NCBI RefSeq assembly: GCF_026151205.1
Contig: NC_087076.1
Coordinates: 7,664,902-7,728,901, forward strand
Length of the DNA: 64,000 bases
Origin: Bolinopsis microptera
Lineage: Eukaryota > Ctenophora > Tentaculata > Lobata > Bolinopsidae
Direction: 5' to 3'
Shown: one piece after another, positions 53,986-64,000 of the stretch
Numbering within the stretch: position 1 is the first letter of the stretch
Layout: each line of letters opens with the position of its first letter
Translations under genes and position numbers: made by a program
The notes under the pieces: model-generated
Told to the model about the DNA's origin: nothing
The model's input: the letters and a program-made list of their open reading frames with translations, nothing else
The model's database searches: none

Positions 53986-54768
53986 ACTTTGATTAAAATT
54001 ATATAAGTATAACTAACTTAAATAAGTTAACTAACTTAAATAGGATATTAAAAATAAAATATAAATAATATATCCATTGTTAGTTGTTAGTATTGTTAAG
54101 CATTGAGATTGGAGATTGCAACTTTATTTAAATGAAAACATTATTATCATTTATGTCAAAAGTGGAAAAAAGTTAACAGGAGTTTCAATATAAATAGCGA
54201 TAGATTGATAATGATAAATTGTTTTGTTGGACACACATTTTCATTCACACATATTAGATTTAGATAACATCAGAACTTTTTAATAATATTGCAAAAAAAC
54301 TTCGCTCGCAACCGACTGAATTCAGGGACTTGGAAGAAAAAAAATTTACGACTGCAAAATTGCAAATGCTCATATTCAATATTGTAATAAAACATTGTAT
54401 TATTCATTGTTGCCACGTGAATTACATGCAAATATTATATATTGAATTATTCCTAAAATAGTTTTAATCTGGAAAATTATTAATAGGTAAATCATGGGCT
54501 TCATCTGCGATCTGCAAATATCTGAAAGTTCAGAAAAAGACAATTTTCAAACAATTCTATTTACGGATCATTAAAATATTTATGAAGCAAAAAGTTTCTA
54601 ACTTTAGCCCTCCCACCATTTTGCTTTGGAAGTTTATGATTTTCACCAAAACTAAAAAAGAAATTTATAGAACATTTATAAATGCTTCCTCATTCCTAAG
54701 CCGCAAACATCAAAATTTGTCAAAATTTTAGTTAATTGAAAAGCTTTAAATAATTGCAGTCACTTCGA
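53986..54768. other. AT-rich spacer of the duplication unit
   Basis: No coding sequence seen. The equivalent in unit 2 is 59087-59880. Confidence 0.5.
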
Positions 54769-55190
54769 AAGTCGTATTCATAAAAAGCTGAAAAAATTTG
54801 GTATTCACGAATACCAAATTTTAAAATACAATTACAAACTACCTTTTGCATAGGCATTGCTAGGTAGTCTGTATGCTGTAGTCGCTAATTTTGATGAATC
54901 TCTGGCTGTAAAGTTTACAGAAGGTTCTGGTATTTACTAGATGTGTGTATTTTTCGGTGAGGACCAACTTTTTCTCCGACAACTTTTTTGTAAAATCATT
55001 ATTCAATAGGATAATTAGCTAATTACTTTACAGCCGGATATGTATCAAAATTAGCGACTACCTACCAATTCAGCTTAGCAATTGCTAAGCAAAAGGTAGT
55101 TGGTATTCATAAAAGGTAGTTGATATTCATAATTTTTTTATTTGGTATTCATGAATACCAAATTTTTTCAACTTTTTATGAATACGACTT
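54769..55190. repeat. long inverted repeat (MITE-like), unit 1
   Basis: Ends AAGTCGTATTCATAAAAAG and its reverse complement, with an inner TTTGGTATTC/GAATACCAAA palindrome on each side. Further inside, GTAGTCGCTAATTTTGAT is matched in reverse. The two halves pair over most of the 422 bp. It starts about 80 bp past the CDIPT stop codon, in the 3' UTR or just beyond. No target duplication found. Confidence 0.8.
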
Positions 55191-55267
55191 ACGCGATCTT
55201 ATCTGTACAGAGCTAGATATAACTAATAATGTTTAACAATATCAGAAGAAAGAACACGTTGATTTTT

Positions 55268-55354
55268 CTATTCCTTTGCTCGAGTGTGTTCCTCCGTGTC
55301 AACAACAACGATGTTATTTGCTGCAGCTATTAACTGTACCACTGATATCACGCT
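55268..55354 (-). CDS. CDIPT: CDIPT copy 1 exon 5 (C-terminus)
   Basis: TATTTCAG acceptor, reads SVISVVQLIAAANNIVVVDT then EEHTRAKE and a TAG stop. Confidence 0.9.
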   Translation of the reverse strand, partial: SVISVVQLIAAANNIVVVDTEEHTRAKE

Positions 55355-58200
55355 CTGAAATAAAGACAATAACAATAAAGTGCACTACCTGGACCCAAGT
55401 TCGACACGTACTAAAGTTCGACAAGAGAACTTCGACTGTCGAACTACAAACTAGAGTTTTGAAATCTCCGATCTCAAGCAACAATCCCTTACGGTTTTGA
55501 AATCTATTCGTTTGTTTGGTTCCCACTTGTCTCATGCTGTTCAACTATGTGTGAATGTAATCTCTATATTCCATATCTATGAACATTTAATGGACATCAG
55601 ACTGAATTGTTAGTTAGCAGAATTGTAGACTTAGCGGAGAGATAAAAGACTATCGTGGTAACTCGTACTCCGTTTTATAGATCTAGATTGTAGAGTACGC
55701 TATATAAATATCTACCACATACCACACTTTATATTATCACAAACGACTAGTAACCGAGTACCCGTCTAGAGATTTGGCTGTTGAACCGGAAACAGTCTGA
55801 TATCAATCTATTTTCCTGTTAGCTAGACCAGAACTGATTGGCAAACAGGAAAATTAGAACTACGTATACTGAAAGGTTTTGGAATTTCTAACCGCTGGTT
55901 GCTAGATGTCAGAAAATTGTTTTATCTGCAATTGAACCCTGTGATCCTTCCTATGATGAGGACCCGGCAATAACCGTTGGATCACAAGCAGAAACTATTT
56001 GTCGAACTAGAGTACGCTACCTGGACTCTAGTTCGACTCATACCGAAGTTCGACAGGGGTGATATCTGGCGAACTTAAGTTGTCGAACTAGAATACGTGA
56101 ATCACCTCCGGCTAGATTTCAAGAAATAAAATACAAAATTCCTCGAGAACCGGTTAAAATAACGTTCATCAACAAAGCAAGGACCTACCTTGAGGACCAT
56201 AACCGGTGCACAGCAGATAACTACTGATCTGAAGAAACCATAACCTCCGATATTGGGACCTTCACTAAAGTAAAGTAGGTAGAGGGCCGCGAAGAATAAC
56301 TCGTTTCCTGGGAGAGAGAGAACAGTGTAAATAAATCCAGTAAATAATTTGTGCACTTATAACGCATGGGACCCGGACTCTACGGCGTAAGATTTTCGGG
56401 CGCAAAAAATTGAGGTTTGGGTTTGGTTATGACATGCGAGAATTTTTCTGAATAGCTCACGCGGTAGAGTCTGAAGAGGTAAAGTACCGAACCCTTTTTT
56501 TTGTAGATTCCTCCAAGTTAATAGATTAATAATATCAGTGAAAAATTCGTCGGTGGATGGGTGGATACTCGTGTAATTCACGAATGACTTATATTACTTA
56601 TATATAAGTAATAATAATATAATTATATTATACTTAATCACCAATCAAGAAAATGGTAAAAGTTGTGGGAATGGTTTTTTTCGGTATAGTGCCGACAAAC
56701 CTCTGCAGACGAACCTAAATGATTAAGGTTTTTATAAATTGGAGATTCGGACGATGGTTTAATTGGTGGTTCATTAGTAAGGAGTCTAGTTGTTCATTAG
56801 TTGTTGTCATTTATTATAGCGGCGGGTGCTATCTGAAATATATACGAGATTTAATTCGACTTAGCTGCCCCCTCTCTCACTCTCCCTCATTGCGTAACCT
56901 GCAATAATTAAATATTCATAGTGGGCCTGACACCATGATTGCTACTGTCCGCGGGGTCTTTTAGGAAGCTCAATTGCTAATATTATTGGAAATAATGTTA
57001 AATAATGTTAATTTGTAATTAATTGGAAATAATGTTAATAAAGTTTGTCACTATGGTGATGTTTTATAATTTTGTTTTATAGATGACTCTTGATCGCTTG
57101 ACAATTTTGTCGCAACACGCAAGCTTTTTTATAATGCAGTTTTGGACAGTTCATACTTTTGGCCCTTTAATTAAAGTTTAAACTGCGACAGTGAAATCCC
57201 GGCAGTAGGCTGGGTTACACTTGTAAAATGATAATGACATAAAGATTAATAGAGTTAAACTGCACCTGCACACATTGAGAAGAGAACGGTTCTGTTTTGG
57301 TAGTAGTAATACAGTATCGGGTTAGAGGACAGGTCTATAGTCTTGTGTGAGGTGGCACCTGATTTAGGCGGTATAAAATAATAAATTTGGAAAGGTTAGT
57401 TCCCCACCACTGGCACTAGCTTCACATCGCGATATTCCCATACATTTTTAAAATCTTCAATAAACTCTATAATGTATAATGTATAATATTTAAGTTTGTA
57501 TCAGGATACGTTCAAACAGTAGATTTTCTCCGTAATTGTGAAATGATCCTCGTTAAAAAGGGTGATCGAGAGATAAACCATCTCTTTAAGTTTCAATTCA
57601 AGATCTTAGTAAATTCTGCAATAACCTGAGTAGTGGGAAGCAGTGAGATGAAGCCAGTGCGAAACTATGTCCAGGACTGCGTAACATTGGAAGAAAAAGA
57701 ACCAATCTTTGTACAGAAGGCCCAGTGCCATAACCAGCCCTAATGTGCTACATCTGATAATAAATATTATGTTATTAACCTGTCAACCTGACACGTGATA
57801 ATAGAAGTGTGATATTGAGTTAAGTGATTGGCCAAAAATTGATCGTTTCAATTTCTCATGGCAAACCTTTTTTTTCTTATGCTTCCATAAAAACAACTTG
57901 GTATCTAAAAGCTCCCGCCAACCTAATAGTCCGGAAGTATCAGACAAACCTGTCGGTGAGCATGTCTAACATTGCACCCAGTTTTGAAGTCTGGCCGAGC
58001 ATTCTGGCGGCGTGACCGTCAACCGCGTCCAGCAGCTGACTCAACAGATAGCAGGTCATGGTCACATGGTACATTCCAGGATCTGTTATAAAGTAGAAAG
58101 CGACAAACATGAGCGCAACTCTGGCGTATCCGATGAGGTTCGGGACAAAAAGATAAACGTTGGGTTCCGTTGAAGCCATCTCCGTACTACTACTATCCAT
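55268..58200 (-). CDS. CDIPT: phosphatidylinositol synthase (CDIPT), copy 1, five exons
   Basis: Exons in coding order: 58200-57950, 57753-57626, 57358-57266, 56307-56189, 55354-55268. Phases 2, 1, 1 and 0 agree, giving 225 residues against about 213 in the human enzyme. The enzyme transfers a phosphatidyl group from CDP-diacylglycerol to myo-inositol in the ER membrane, feeding all phosphoinositides. The complete CDP-alcohol phosphotransferase signature is present: Asp58, Asp61-Gly62, Ala65-Arg66, Gly75, Asp79, Asp83. Further family marks are TDRCST across junction 1, SHWLHL, IDLSSNP, CAGNELFF across junction 3, LYFSEGP, and SVISVVQLIAAANN near the C-terminus. An N-terminal extension of about 12 residues precedes the VYLFVPNLIGYAR segment. 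All splice sites are GT-AG and nothing suggests inactivation. Copy 2 differs by Ile to Phe after FSEGPN. Confidence 0.95.
55391..56095. repeat. AGTTCGAC-word clusters in CDIPT intron 4
   Basis: Two clusters, 55391-55457 and 56004-56095, each built on CTACCTGGACYCNAGTTCGAC plus AAGTTCGAC and its complement GTCGAACT. The clusters sit near both ends of the intron in direct orientation, as terminal repeats of a small element might. Present in unit 2 as well (about 60500-60562 and 61128-61222). Confidence 0.5.
56189..56307 (-). CDS. CDIPT: CDIPT copy 1 exon 4
   Basis: CTCTCTCCCAG acceptor, reads GNELFFAALYLLYFSEGPN through APVMVLK, donor AAG|GTAGGT in phase 0. Confidence 0.94.
56643..56766 (+). 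repeat. dispersed repeat, copy B (CDIPT intron 3, unit 1)
   Basis: Related to 3260-3380 and duplicated at 61766-61884. It is preceded by a TTACTTATATATAAGTAA palindrome at about 56595-56612. Confidence 0.6.
57266..57358 (-). CDS. CDIPT: CDIPT copy 1 exon 3
   Basis: AAATCAG acceptor, reads GATSHKTIDLSSNPILYYYY then QNRTVLFSMCA, donor GCAG|GTGCAG in phase 1. Short, and not apparent from long ORFs. Confidence 0.92.
57626..57753 (-). CDS. CDIPT: CDIPT copy 1 exon 2
   Basis: ATTATCAG acceptor; completes Arg84, then CSTLGLVMALG through SHWLHLTASHYS; donor CAG|GTTATT in phase 1. Confidence 0.92.
57950..58200 (-). CDS. CDIPT: CDIPT copy 1 exon 1 (catalytic motif)
   Basis: ATG at 58200; ends GACAG|GTTTGT in phase 2. 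Carries the whole DxxDGxxAR...GxxxDxxxD motif and the first two membrane segments. Confidence 0.95.
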
Positions 58201-58254
58201 TATTTGAGGGATAAGCGGTTAGATAAGATGAGATTTGCTAAAACTTGAGAGATT

Positions 58255-58362
58255 TTAGTACGAAAAGTCGTCGTCGTCGTTGAATAGTATGAAATAAGCA
58301 AGGATGGTACTGAACATAACAGTGTCAGCACCAATCAATAGCCAGAGAGCTCCTCGGGCGAT
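58255..58362 (-). CDS. terminal exon of an unidentified membrane protein, unit 1
   Basis: Strong acceptor CCTCTCCTTTTCAG followed by 35 codons and TAA: one hydrophobic helix (GALWLLIGADTVMFSTILAY then FILF), then an acidic tail NDDDDFSY. It ends only about 55 bp before the CDIPT ATG on the same strand. Exact conservation of the frame in both units supports it as coding. I do not recognise the family. In unit 1 no upstream exon is apparent in the ~0.57 kb before the unit boundary, so this copy may be an orphaned 3' end. Confidence 0.6.
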   Translation of the reverse strand: MARGALWLLIGADTVMFSTILAYFILFNDDDDFSY

Positions 58363-59880
58363 CTGAAAAGGAGAGGAACGTAAAAACACTAAAATTAAAA
58401 AGTACAAGCAACGTTATGCACTTGAATACCGGTGAGAAAGCAACTGAGGAAAAACTACTCTTGAAATATTATTATTCTATTGTATACGTTGCATTGTATA
58501 TCGTAAGTTAATTAATGAATTCATTGCGAACAATATAATTATACACTCCCTTGCAAAACGCTCGACGTTAGAAGAACTTTCGAATGTTTCCCTTCCCAAA
58601 CTTTCCAGCACAATACAACACGTTAAACAAACGATGGAGCATAATTACGTATGTCAAAGAAACAAAACTCATTATTATCTCCGGTTACACAAAACTATTT
58701 ACTAAACACTGAACAACAAACAATGATCTAATTCTACGCACAATGCAGTGTGCAACGTTTACGTGTACATATTATTAGTTCCTTAGTGTAATCTGAAGCG
58801 AGAAAGGATTGGTGCCGCGGCCGCCAGGTTCAACCCTAAAAGTTGGTTGAGCAGTTTTTATTAGAAAAACAACTACCAGATTTACACTTTTTTTCTTAAG
58901 AAGGATTCTTAAGAAGGATTGATACCCAGGCAGCATATTATAAAATATTTGTTTCAAATAAGACCGCGTCGACGAGTCTGGAGTCGAACTCGGCGCGAGT
59001 CTTGGTAGGTTATAAACGGAAACCTACAATAAACATACAACATAGATTGAGCTGCTGCCGGTGACAGGCTGAGCGCCGCCCAGTAAACTTTGATTAAAAT
59101 TATATAAGTATAACTAACTTAAATAAGTTAACTAACTTAAATAGGATACTAAAAATAAAATATAAATAATATATCCATTGTTAGTATTAGTAGTATTGTT
59201 AAGCATTGAGATTGGAGATTGCAACTTTATTTAAATGAAAACATTATTATCATTTATGTCAAAAGTGGAAAAAAGTTAACAGGAGTTTCAATATAAATAG
59301 CAATAGATTGATAATGATAAATTGTTTTGTTGGACACACATTTTCATTCACACATATTAGATTTAGATAACATCAGAACTTTTTAATAATATTGCAAAAA
59401 AACTTCGCTCGCAACCGACTGAATTCAGGGACTTGGAAGAAAAAAAATTTACGACTGCAAAATTGCAAATGCTCATATTCAATATTGTAATAAAAAATTG
59501 TATTATTCATTGTTGCCACGTGAATTATATGCAAATATTATATATTTAATTATTCCTAAAATAGTTTTAAATCTGGAAAATTATTAATAGGTAAATCATG
59601 GGCTTCATCTGCGATCTGCAAATATCTGAAAGTTCAGAAAAAGACAGTTTTCAAAGTTCAAACAATTCTATTTACGGATCATTAAAATATTTATGAAGCA
59701 AAAAGTTTCTAACTTTAGCCTCTCCCACCATTTTGCTTTGGAAGTTTACGATTTTCACCAAAACTAAAAAAGAAATTTATAGAACATTTATAAATGCTTC
59801 CTCATTCCTAAGCCGCAAACATCAAAATTTGTCACAATTTTAGTTAATTGAAAAGCTTTAAATAATTGCAGTCACTTCGA

Positions 59881-60299
59881 AAGTCGTATTCATAAAAAGC
59901 TGAAAAAATTTGGTATTCACGAATACCAAATTTTAAAATACAATTACAAACTACCTTTTGCTAGGCATTGCTAGGTAGTCTGTATGCTGTAGTCGCTAAT
60001 TTTGATGAATCTCTGGCTGTAAAGTTTACAGAAGGTTCTGGTATTTACTAGATGTGTATTTTTCGGTGAGGACCAACTTTTTCTCCGACAACTTTTTTGT
60101 AAAATCATTATTCAATAGGATAATTAGCTAATTACTTTACAGCCGGATATGTATCAAAATTAGCGACTACCTAGCAATTCAGCTTAGCAATTGCTAAGCA
60201 AAAGGTAGTTGGTATTCATAAAAGGTAGTTGATATTCATAATTTTTTTATTTGGTATTCATGAATACCAAATTTTTTCAACTTTTTATGAATACGACTT
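59881..60299. repeat. long inverted repeat (MITE-like), unit 2
   Basis: Duplicate of 54769-55190, with a few short indels. Confidence 0.8.
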
Positions 60300-60375
60300 A
60301 CGCGATCTTATCTGTACAGAGCTAGAGATAACTATAATGTTTAACAATATCAGAAGAAAGAACACGTTGATTTTT

Positions 60376-60462
60376 CTATTCCTTTGCTCGAGTGTGTTCC
60401 TCCGTGTCAACAACAACGATGTTATTTGCTGCAGCTATTAACTGTACCACTGATATCACGCT
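60376..60462 (-). CDS. CDIPT: CDIPT copy 2 exon 5
   Basis: Same 28 codons and TAG as copy 1. Confidence 0.9.
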   Translation of the reverse strand, partial: SVISVVQLIAAANNIVVVDTEEHTRAKE

Positions 60463-63339
60463 CTGAAATAAAGACAATAACAATAAATAAAGTGCACTAC
60501 CTGGACCCAAGTTCGACACGTACTAAAGTTCGACAAGAGAACTTCGACTGTCGAACTACAAACTAGAGTTTTGAAATCTCCGATCTCAAGCAACAATCCC
60601 TTACGGTTTTGAAATCTATTCGTTTGTTTGGTTCCCACTTGTCTCATGCTGTTCAACTATGTGTGAATGTAATCTCTATAATCCATATCTATGAACATTT
60701 AATAGACATCAGACTCAATTGTTAGTTAGCAGAATTGTAGACTTAGCGGAGAGATAAAATACTATCGTAGTAACTCGTACTCCGTTTTATAGATCTATAT
60801 TGTAGAGTACGCTATATAAATATCTACCACATATCACACTTTATGTTTAATTATCACAAACGACTAGTAACCGAGTACCCGTCTAGAGATTTGGCTGTTG
60901 AACCGGAAACAGTCTGATATCAATCTATTTTCCTGTTAGCTAGACCAGAACTGATTGGCAAACAGGAAAATTAGAACTACGTATACTGAAAGGTTTTGGA
61001 ATTTCTAACCGCTGGTTGCTAGATGTCAGAAAATTGTTTTATCTGCAATTGAACCCTGTGATCCTTCCTATGATGAGGACCCGGCAATAACCGTTGGATC
61101 ACAAGTGCATGGCAGAAACTATTTGTCGAACTAGAGTACGCTACCTGGACTCTAGTTCGACTCATACCGAAGTTCGACAGGGGTGATATCTGGCGAACTT
61201 AAGTTGTCAAACTAGAATACGTGAATCACCTCCGGCTAGATTTCAAGAAATAAAATACAACATTCCTCGAGAACCGGTTAAGATAACGTTCATCAACAAA
61301 GCAAGGACCTTAGGACCTACCTTGAGGACCATAACCGGTGCACAGCAGATAACTACTGATCTGAAGAAACCGTAACCTCCGAAATTGGGACCTTCACTAA
61401 AGTAAAGTAGGTAGAGGGCCGCGAAGAATAACTCGTTTCCTGGGAGAGAGAACAGTGTAAATAAATCCAGTAAATAATTTGTGCACTTATTACGCATGGG
61501 ACCCGGACTCTACGGCGTAAGATTTCCGGGCGCAAAAAATTGAGGTTTGTGTTTGGTTATGACAAAGGGGAATTTTTCTGAATAGCTCACGCGGTAGAGT
61601 CTAACGAGGTAGAGTACCGAACCCTTTTTTTGTAGATTCCTCCAAGTTAATAGATTAATAATATCAGTGAAAAATTCGTAGGTGGATGGGTGGGTACTTG
61701 TGTAATTCACGAATGACTTATATTACTTATATATAAGTAATATAAGTATATTATACTTAATCAACAATCAAGAAAATGGTAAAAGTTGTGGGAATGGTTT
61801 TTTCGGTATAGTGCCGACAAACCTCTGACGAACCTAAATGATTAAGGTTTTTATAAATTGGAGATTCGGACGATGGTTTAATTGTTCATTAGTAAGGAGT
61901 ATAGTTGTTCATTAGTTGTTGTCATTTATTATAGCGGCGGGTGCTATCTGAAATATATACGAGGTTTAATTCGACTTGGCTGCCCCCTCTCTCACTATCC
62001 CTCATTGTAATTGCGTAACCTGCAATAATTAAATATTCATAGTGGGCCTGACACAGTGACTCCATGATTGCTGCTACTGTCCGCGGGGTCTTTTAGGAAG
62101 CTCAATTGCTAATATTATTGGAAATAATGTTAAATAATGTTAATTTGTAATTTATTGGAAATAATGTTAATAAAGTTTGACTGTAGTCACTATGGTGATG
62201 TTTCATCATTTTGTTTTACAGATGACTCTTGATCGCTTGACAATTTTGTCGCAACACGCAAGCTTTTTTATAATGCAGTTTTGGACAGTTCATACTTTTG
62301 GCCCTTTAATTAAAGTTTAAACTGCGACAGTGAAATCCCGGCAGTAGGCTGGGCTACACTTGTAAAATGATAATGACATAAAGATTAATAGAGTTAAACT
62401 GTACCTGCACACATCGAGAAGAGAACGGTTCTGTTTTGGTAGTAGTAATACAGTATCGGGTTAGAGGACAGGTCTATAGTCTTGTGTGAGGTGGCACCTG
62501 AGGGGGGCGGTATAAAATAATAAATTTGGAAAAGTTAGTTCCCCACCACTGGCACTAGCTTCACAACGCGATATAACCATACATTTTTTAAATCTTCAAT
62601 AAACTCTATAATGTATGTTTAATGTATATGTTTAACTTTAAGTTTGTATTAGTATACGTTCAAACAGTAGATATTCTTCGTTATTGTGAAATGATCCTCG
62701 TTAAAAAGGGTGATCGAGAGAAACCATCTCTTTCAATTCAAGATCACAGTAAATTCTGCAATAACCTGAGTAGTGGGAAGCAGTGAGATGAAGCCAGTGC
62801 GAAACTATGTCCAGGACTGCGTAACATTGGAAGAAAAAGAACCAATCTTTGTACAGAAGGCCCAGTGCCATAACCAGCCCTAATGTGCTACATCTGATAA
62901 TAAATATTATGTTATTAACCAGCCAACCTGACACGTGATAATAGAAGTGTGATATTGAGTTAAGTGATTGGCCAAAAATTGATCGTTTCAATTTCTCATG
63001 GCAAACCTTTTTTTCTTATGCTTCCATAAAAACAACTTGGTATCTAAAAGCTCCCGCCAACCTAATGGTCCGGGAGTATCAGACAAACCTGTCGGTGAGC
63101 ATGTCTAACATTGCACCCAGTTTTGAAGTCTGGCCGAGCATTCTGGCGGCGTGACCGTCAACCGCGTCCAGCAGCTGACTCAACAGATAGCAGGTCATGG
63201 TCACATGGTACATTCCAGGATCTGTTATAAAGTAGAAAGCGACAAACATGAGCGCAACTCTGGCGTATCCGATGAGGTTCGGGACAAAAAGATAAACGTT
63301 GGGTTCCGTTGAAGCCATCTCCGTACTACTACTATCCAT
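60376..63339 (-). CDS. CDIPT: phosphatidylinositol synthase (CDIPT), copy 2, five exons
   Basis: Exons in coding order: 63339-63089, 62893-62766, 62497-62405, 61439-61321, 60462-60376, with the same lengths and phases as copy 1 (225 residues). All catalytic residues of the CDP-alcohol phosphotransferase signature are kept. Seen differences in coding sequence are one Ile to Phe change in exon 4 (FSEGPNF) and a silent change in the TCA/TCG serine codon of exon 3. The exon 3 acceptor has a better pyrimidine tract (CCCCCCTCAG) than in copy 1. Either the two copies are a very recent gene duplication with both products functional, or they are the two alleles of one gene placed in tandem by the assembler. 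Confidence 0.94.
61321..61439 (-). CDS. CDIPT: CDIPT copy 2 exon 4
   Basis: Phe replaces Ile after SEGPN. The intron right after the donor carries an 8-bp local duplication (AGGACCTT) absent from copy 1. Confidence 0.93.
61766..61884 (+). repeat. dispersed repeat, copy C (CDIPT intron 3, unit 2)
   Basis: Tandem-duplication counterpart of copy B, shortened by two small indels. Confidence 0.6.
62405..62497 (-). CDS. CDIPT: CDIPT copy 2 exon 3
   Basis: One silent change; donor GTACAG instead of GTGCAG. Confidence 0.92.
62766..62893 (-). CDS. CDIPT: CDIPT copy 2 exon 2
   Basis: Same nucleotide sequence as exon 2 of copy 1. Confidence 0.92.
63089..63339 (-). CDS. CDIPT: CDIPT copy 2 exon 1
   Basis: Translates identically to exon 1 of copy 1, with the catalytic motif. 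Confidence 0.95.
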
Positions 63340-63393
63340 TATTTGAGGGATAAGCGGTTAGATAAGATGAGATTTGCTAAAACTTGAGAGATT

Positions 63394-63501
63394 TTAGTAC
63401 GAAAAGTCGTCGTCGTCGTTGAATAGTATGAAATAAGCAAGGATGGTACTGAACATAACAGTGTCAGCACCAATCAATAGCCAGAGAGCTCCTCGGGCGA
63501 T
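63394..63501 (-). CDS. terminal exon of an unidentified membrane protein, unit 2
   Basis: Same 35 codons, acceptor and stop as 58255-58362. Its upstream exons would lie beyond the right edge, so this may be the 3' end of a complete gene. Confidence 0.6.
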   Translation of the reverse strand: MARGALWLLIGADTVMFSTILAYFILFNDDDDFSY

Positions 63502-64000
63502 CTGAAAAGGAGAGGAACGTAAAACACTAAAACACTAAAATTAAAAAGTACAAGCAACGTTATGCACTTGAATACCGGCGAGAAAGCAACTGAGGAAAAA
63601 CTACTCTTGAAATATTATTATTCTATTGTATACGTTGCATTGTAGATCGTAAGTTAATTAATGAATTCATTGCGAACAATATAATTATACACTCCCTTGC
63701 AAAACACTCGACGTAAGAAGAACTTTCGAATGTTTCCTTTCCCAAACTTTCCAGCACAATACAACACTCAACACGTTAAACAAACGCTGGAGCATAATTA
63801 CGTATGTCAAAGAAACAAAACTCATTATTATCTCCGGTTACACATAACTATTTACTAAACACTGAACAACAAACAATGATCTATCTACGCACAATGCAGT
63901 GTGCAACGTTTACGTGTACATATTATTAGTTCCTTAGTGTAATCTGAGCGAGAAGGATTGGTGCCGCGGCCGCTAGGTTCAACCCTAAAAGTTGGTTGAG

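Larger units (their letters stand above)
53826..58937. repeat. tandem duplication, unit 1 (~5.1 kb)
   Basis: Unit 1 begins TTATAAAATATTTG at 53826; unit 2 begins with the same words at 58938. Coding exons are almost identical. Introns and flanks differ mainly by small insertions that repeat neighbouring bases. Each unit holds a CDIPT gene, a long inverted repeat and one exon of another gene. Confidence 0.95.
58938..64000. repeat. tandem duplication, unit 2 (runs off the right edge)
   Basis: Counterpart of 53826-58937, shifted by 5112 bp at the left end and 5139 bp near the right end. The window ends before the unit does, so further units cannot be excluded. Confidence 0.95.

Noticed and set aside
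55314-55544. Minus-strand ORF starting MNSMRQVGTKQ across CDIPT exon 5
   Set aside because: Different frame from the true exon; duplicated only because the unit is duplicated.
58775-58957. Possible upstream coding exon before the 35-codon terminal exon
   Set aside because: The frame is broken by indels between the two duplication units, so it is unlikely to be coding.

Overview
The window looks like nuclear DNA of an invertebrate animal. It is AT-rich, genes are split by long GT-AG introns, splice acceptors are clear, and non-LTR retrotransposons, short DNA-transposon derivatives and microsatellites are common. No prokaryotic features (operons, ribosome-binding sites, dense ORFs) are visible. 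I cannot name the phylum.

Layout. 1-1.5 kb: remnants of two LINE-type retrotransposons (an ORF1-like fragment on +, a reverse-transcriptase C-terminus on -). 1.5-17.5 kb: no supportable gene, a few small repeats. 17.5-47.6 kb: one ~30 kb plus-strand gene for a K+-dependent Na+/Ca2+ exchanger (SLC24/NCKX family), reconstructed here as eleven coding exons with both alpha repeats; one single-base frame break lies in the large first coding exon. Its introns hold a 1.5 kb TTAA-flanked DNA element with a long hairpin (20.5-22.1 kb), a composite satellite with a 41-G tract and 1.5 kb of CT-rich repeat (27.7-30.0 kb), an unidentified terminal exon with a polyadenylation signal (33.2 kb), an antisense rhodopsin-like GPCR (38.3-39.4 kb) and a ~320 bp (GA)n tract (41.2 kb).

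48.7-54 kb is a transposon island: a hAT-like non-autonomous element with a perfect 8-bp target duplication, several copies of a very short element family (one complete copy is only 70 bp) with 9-10 bp target duplications and nesting, and a 5'-truncated LINE with poly(A) tail and 14-bp target duplication. 53.8-64 kb is a ~5.1 kb tandem duplication. Each unit carries a complete five-exon minus-strand CDIPT gene (phosphatidylinositol synthase), a long inverted repeat just past its 3' end, and one terminal coding exon of an unidentified membrane protein upstream. The second unit runs off the right edge.

The exchanger (Ca2+ extrusion at membranes), the GPCR and PI synthase (source of the phosphoinositide pool) could all touch Ca2+ signalling, but nothing in the sequence shows functional linkage.
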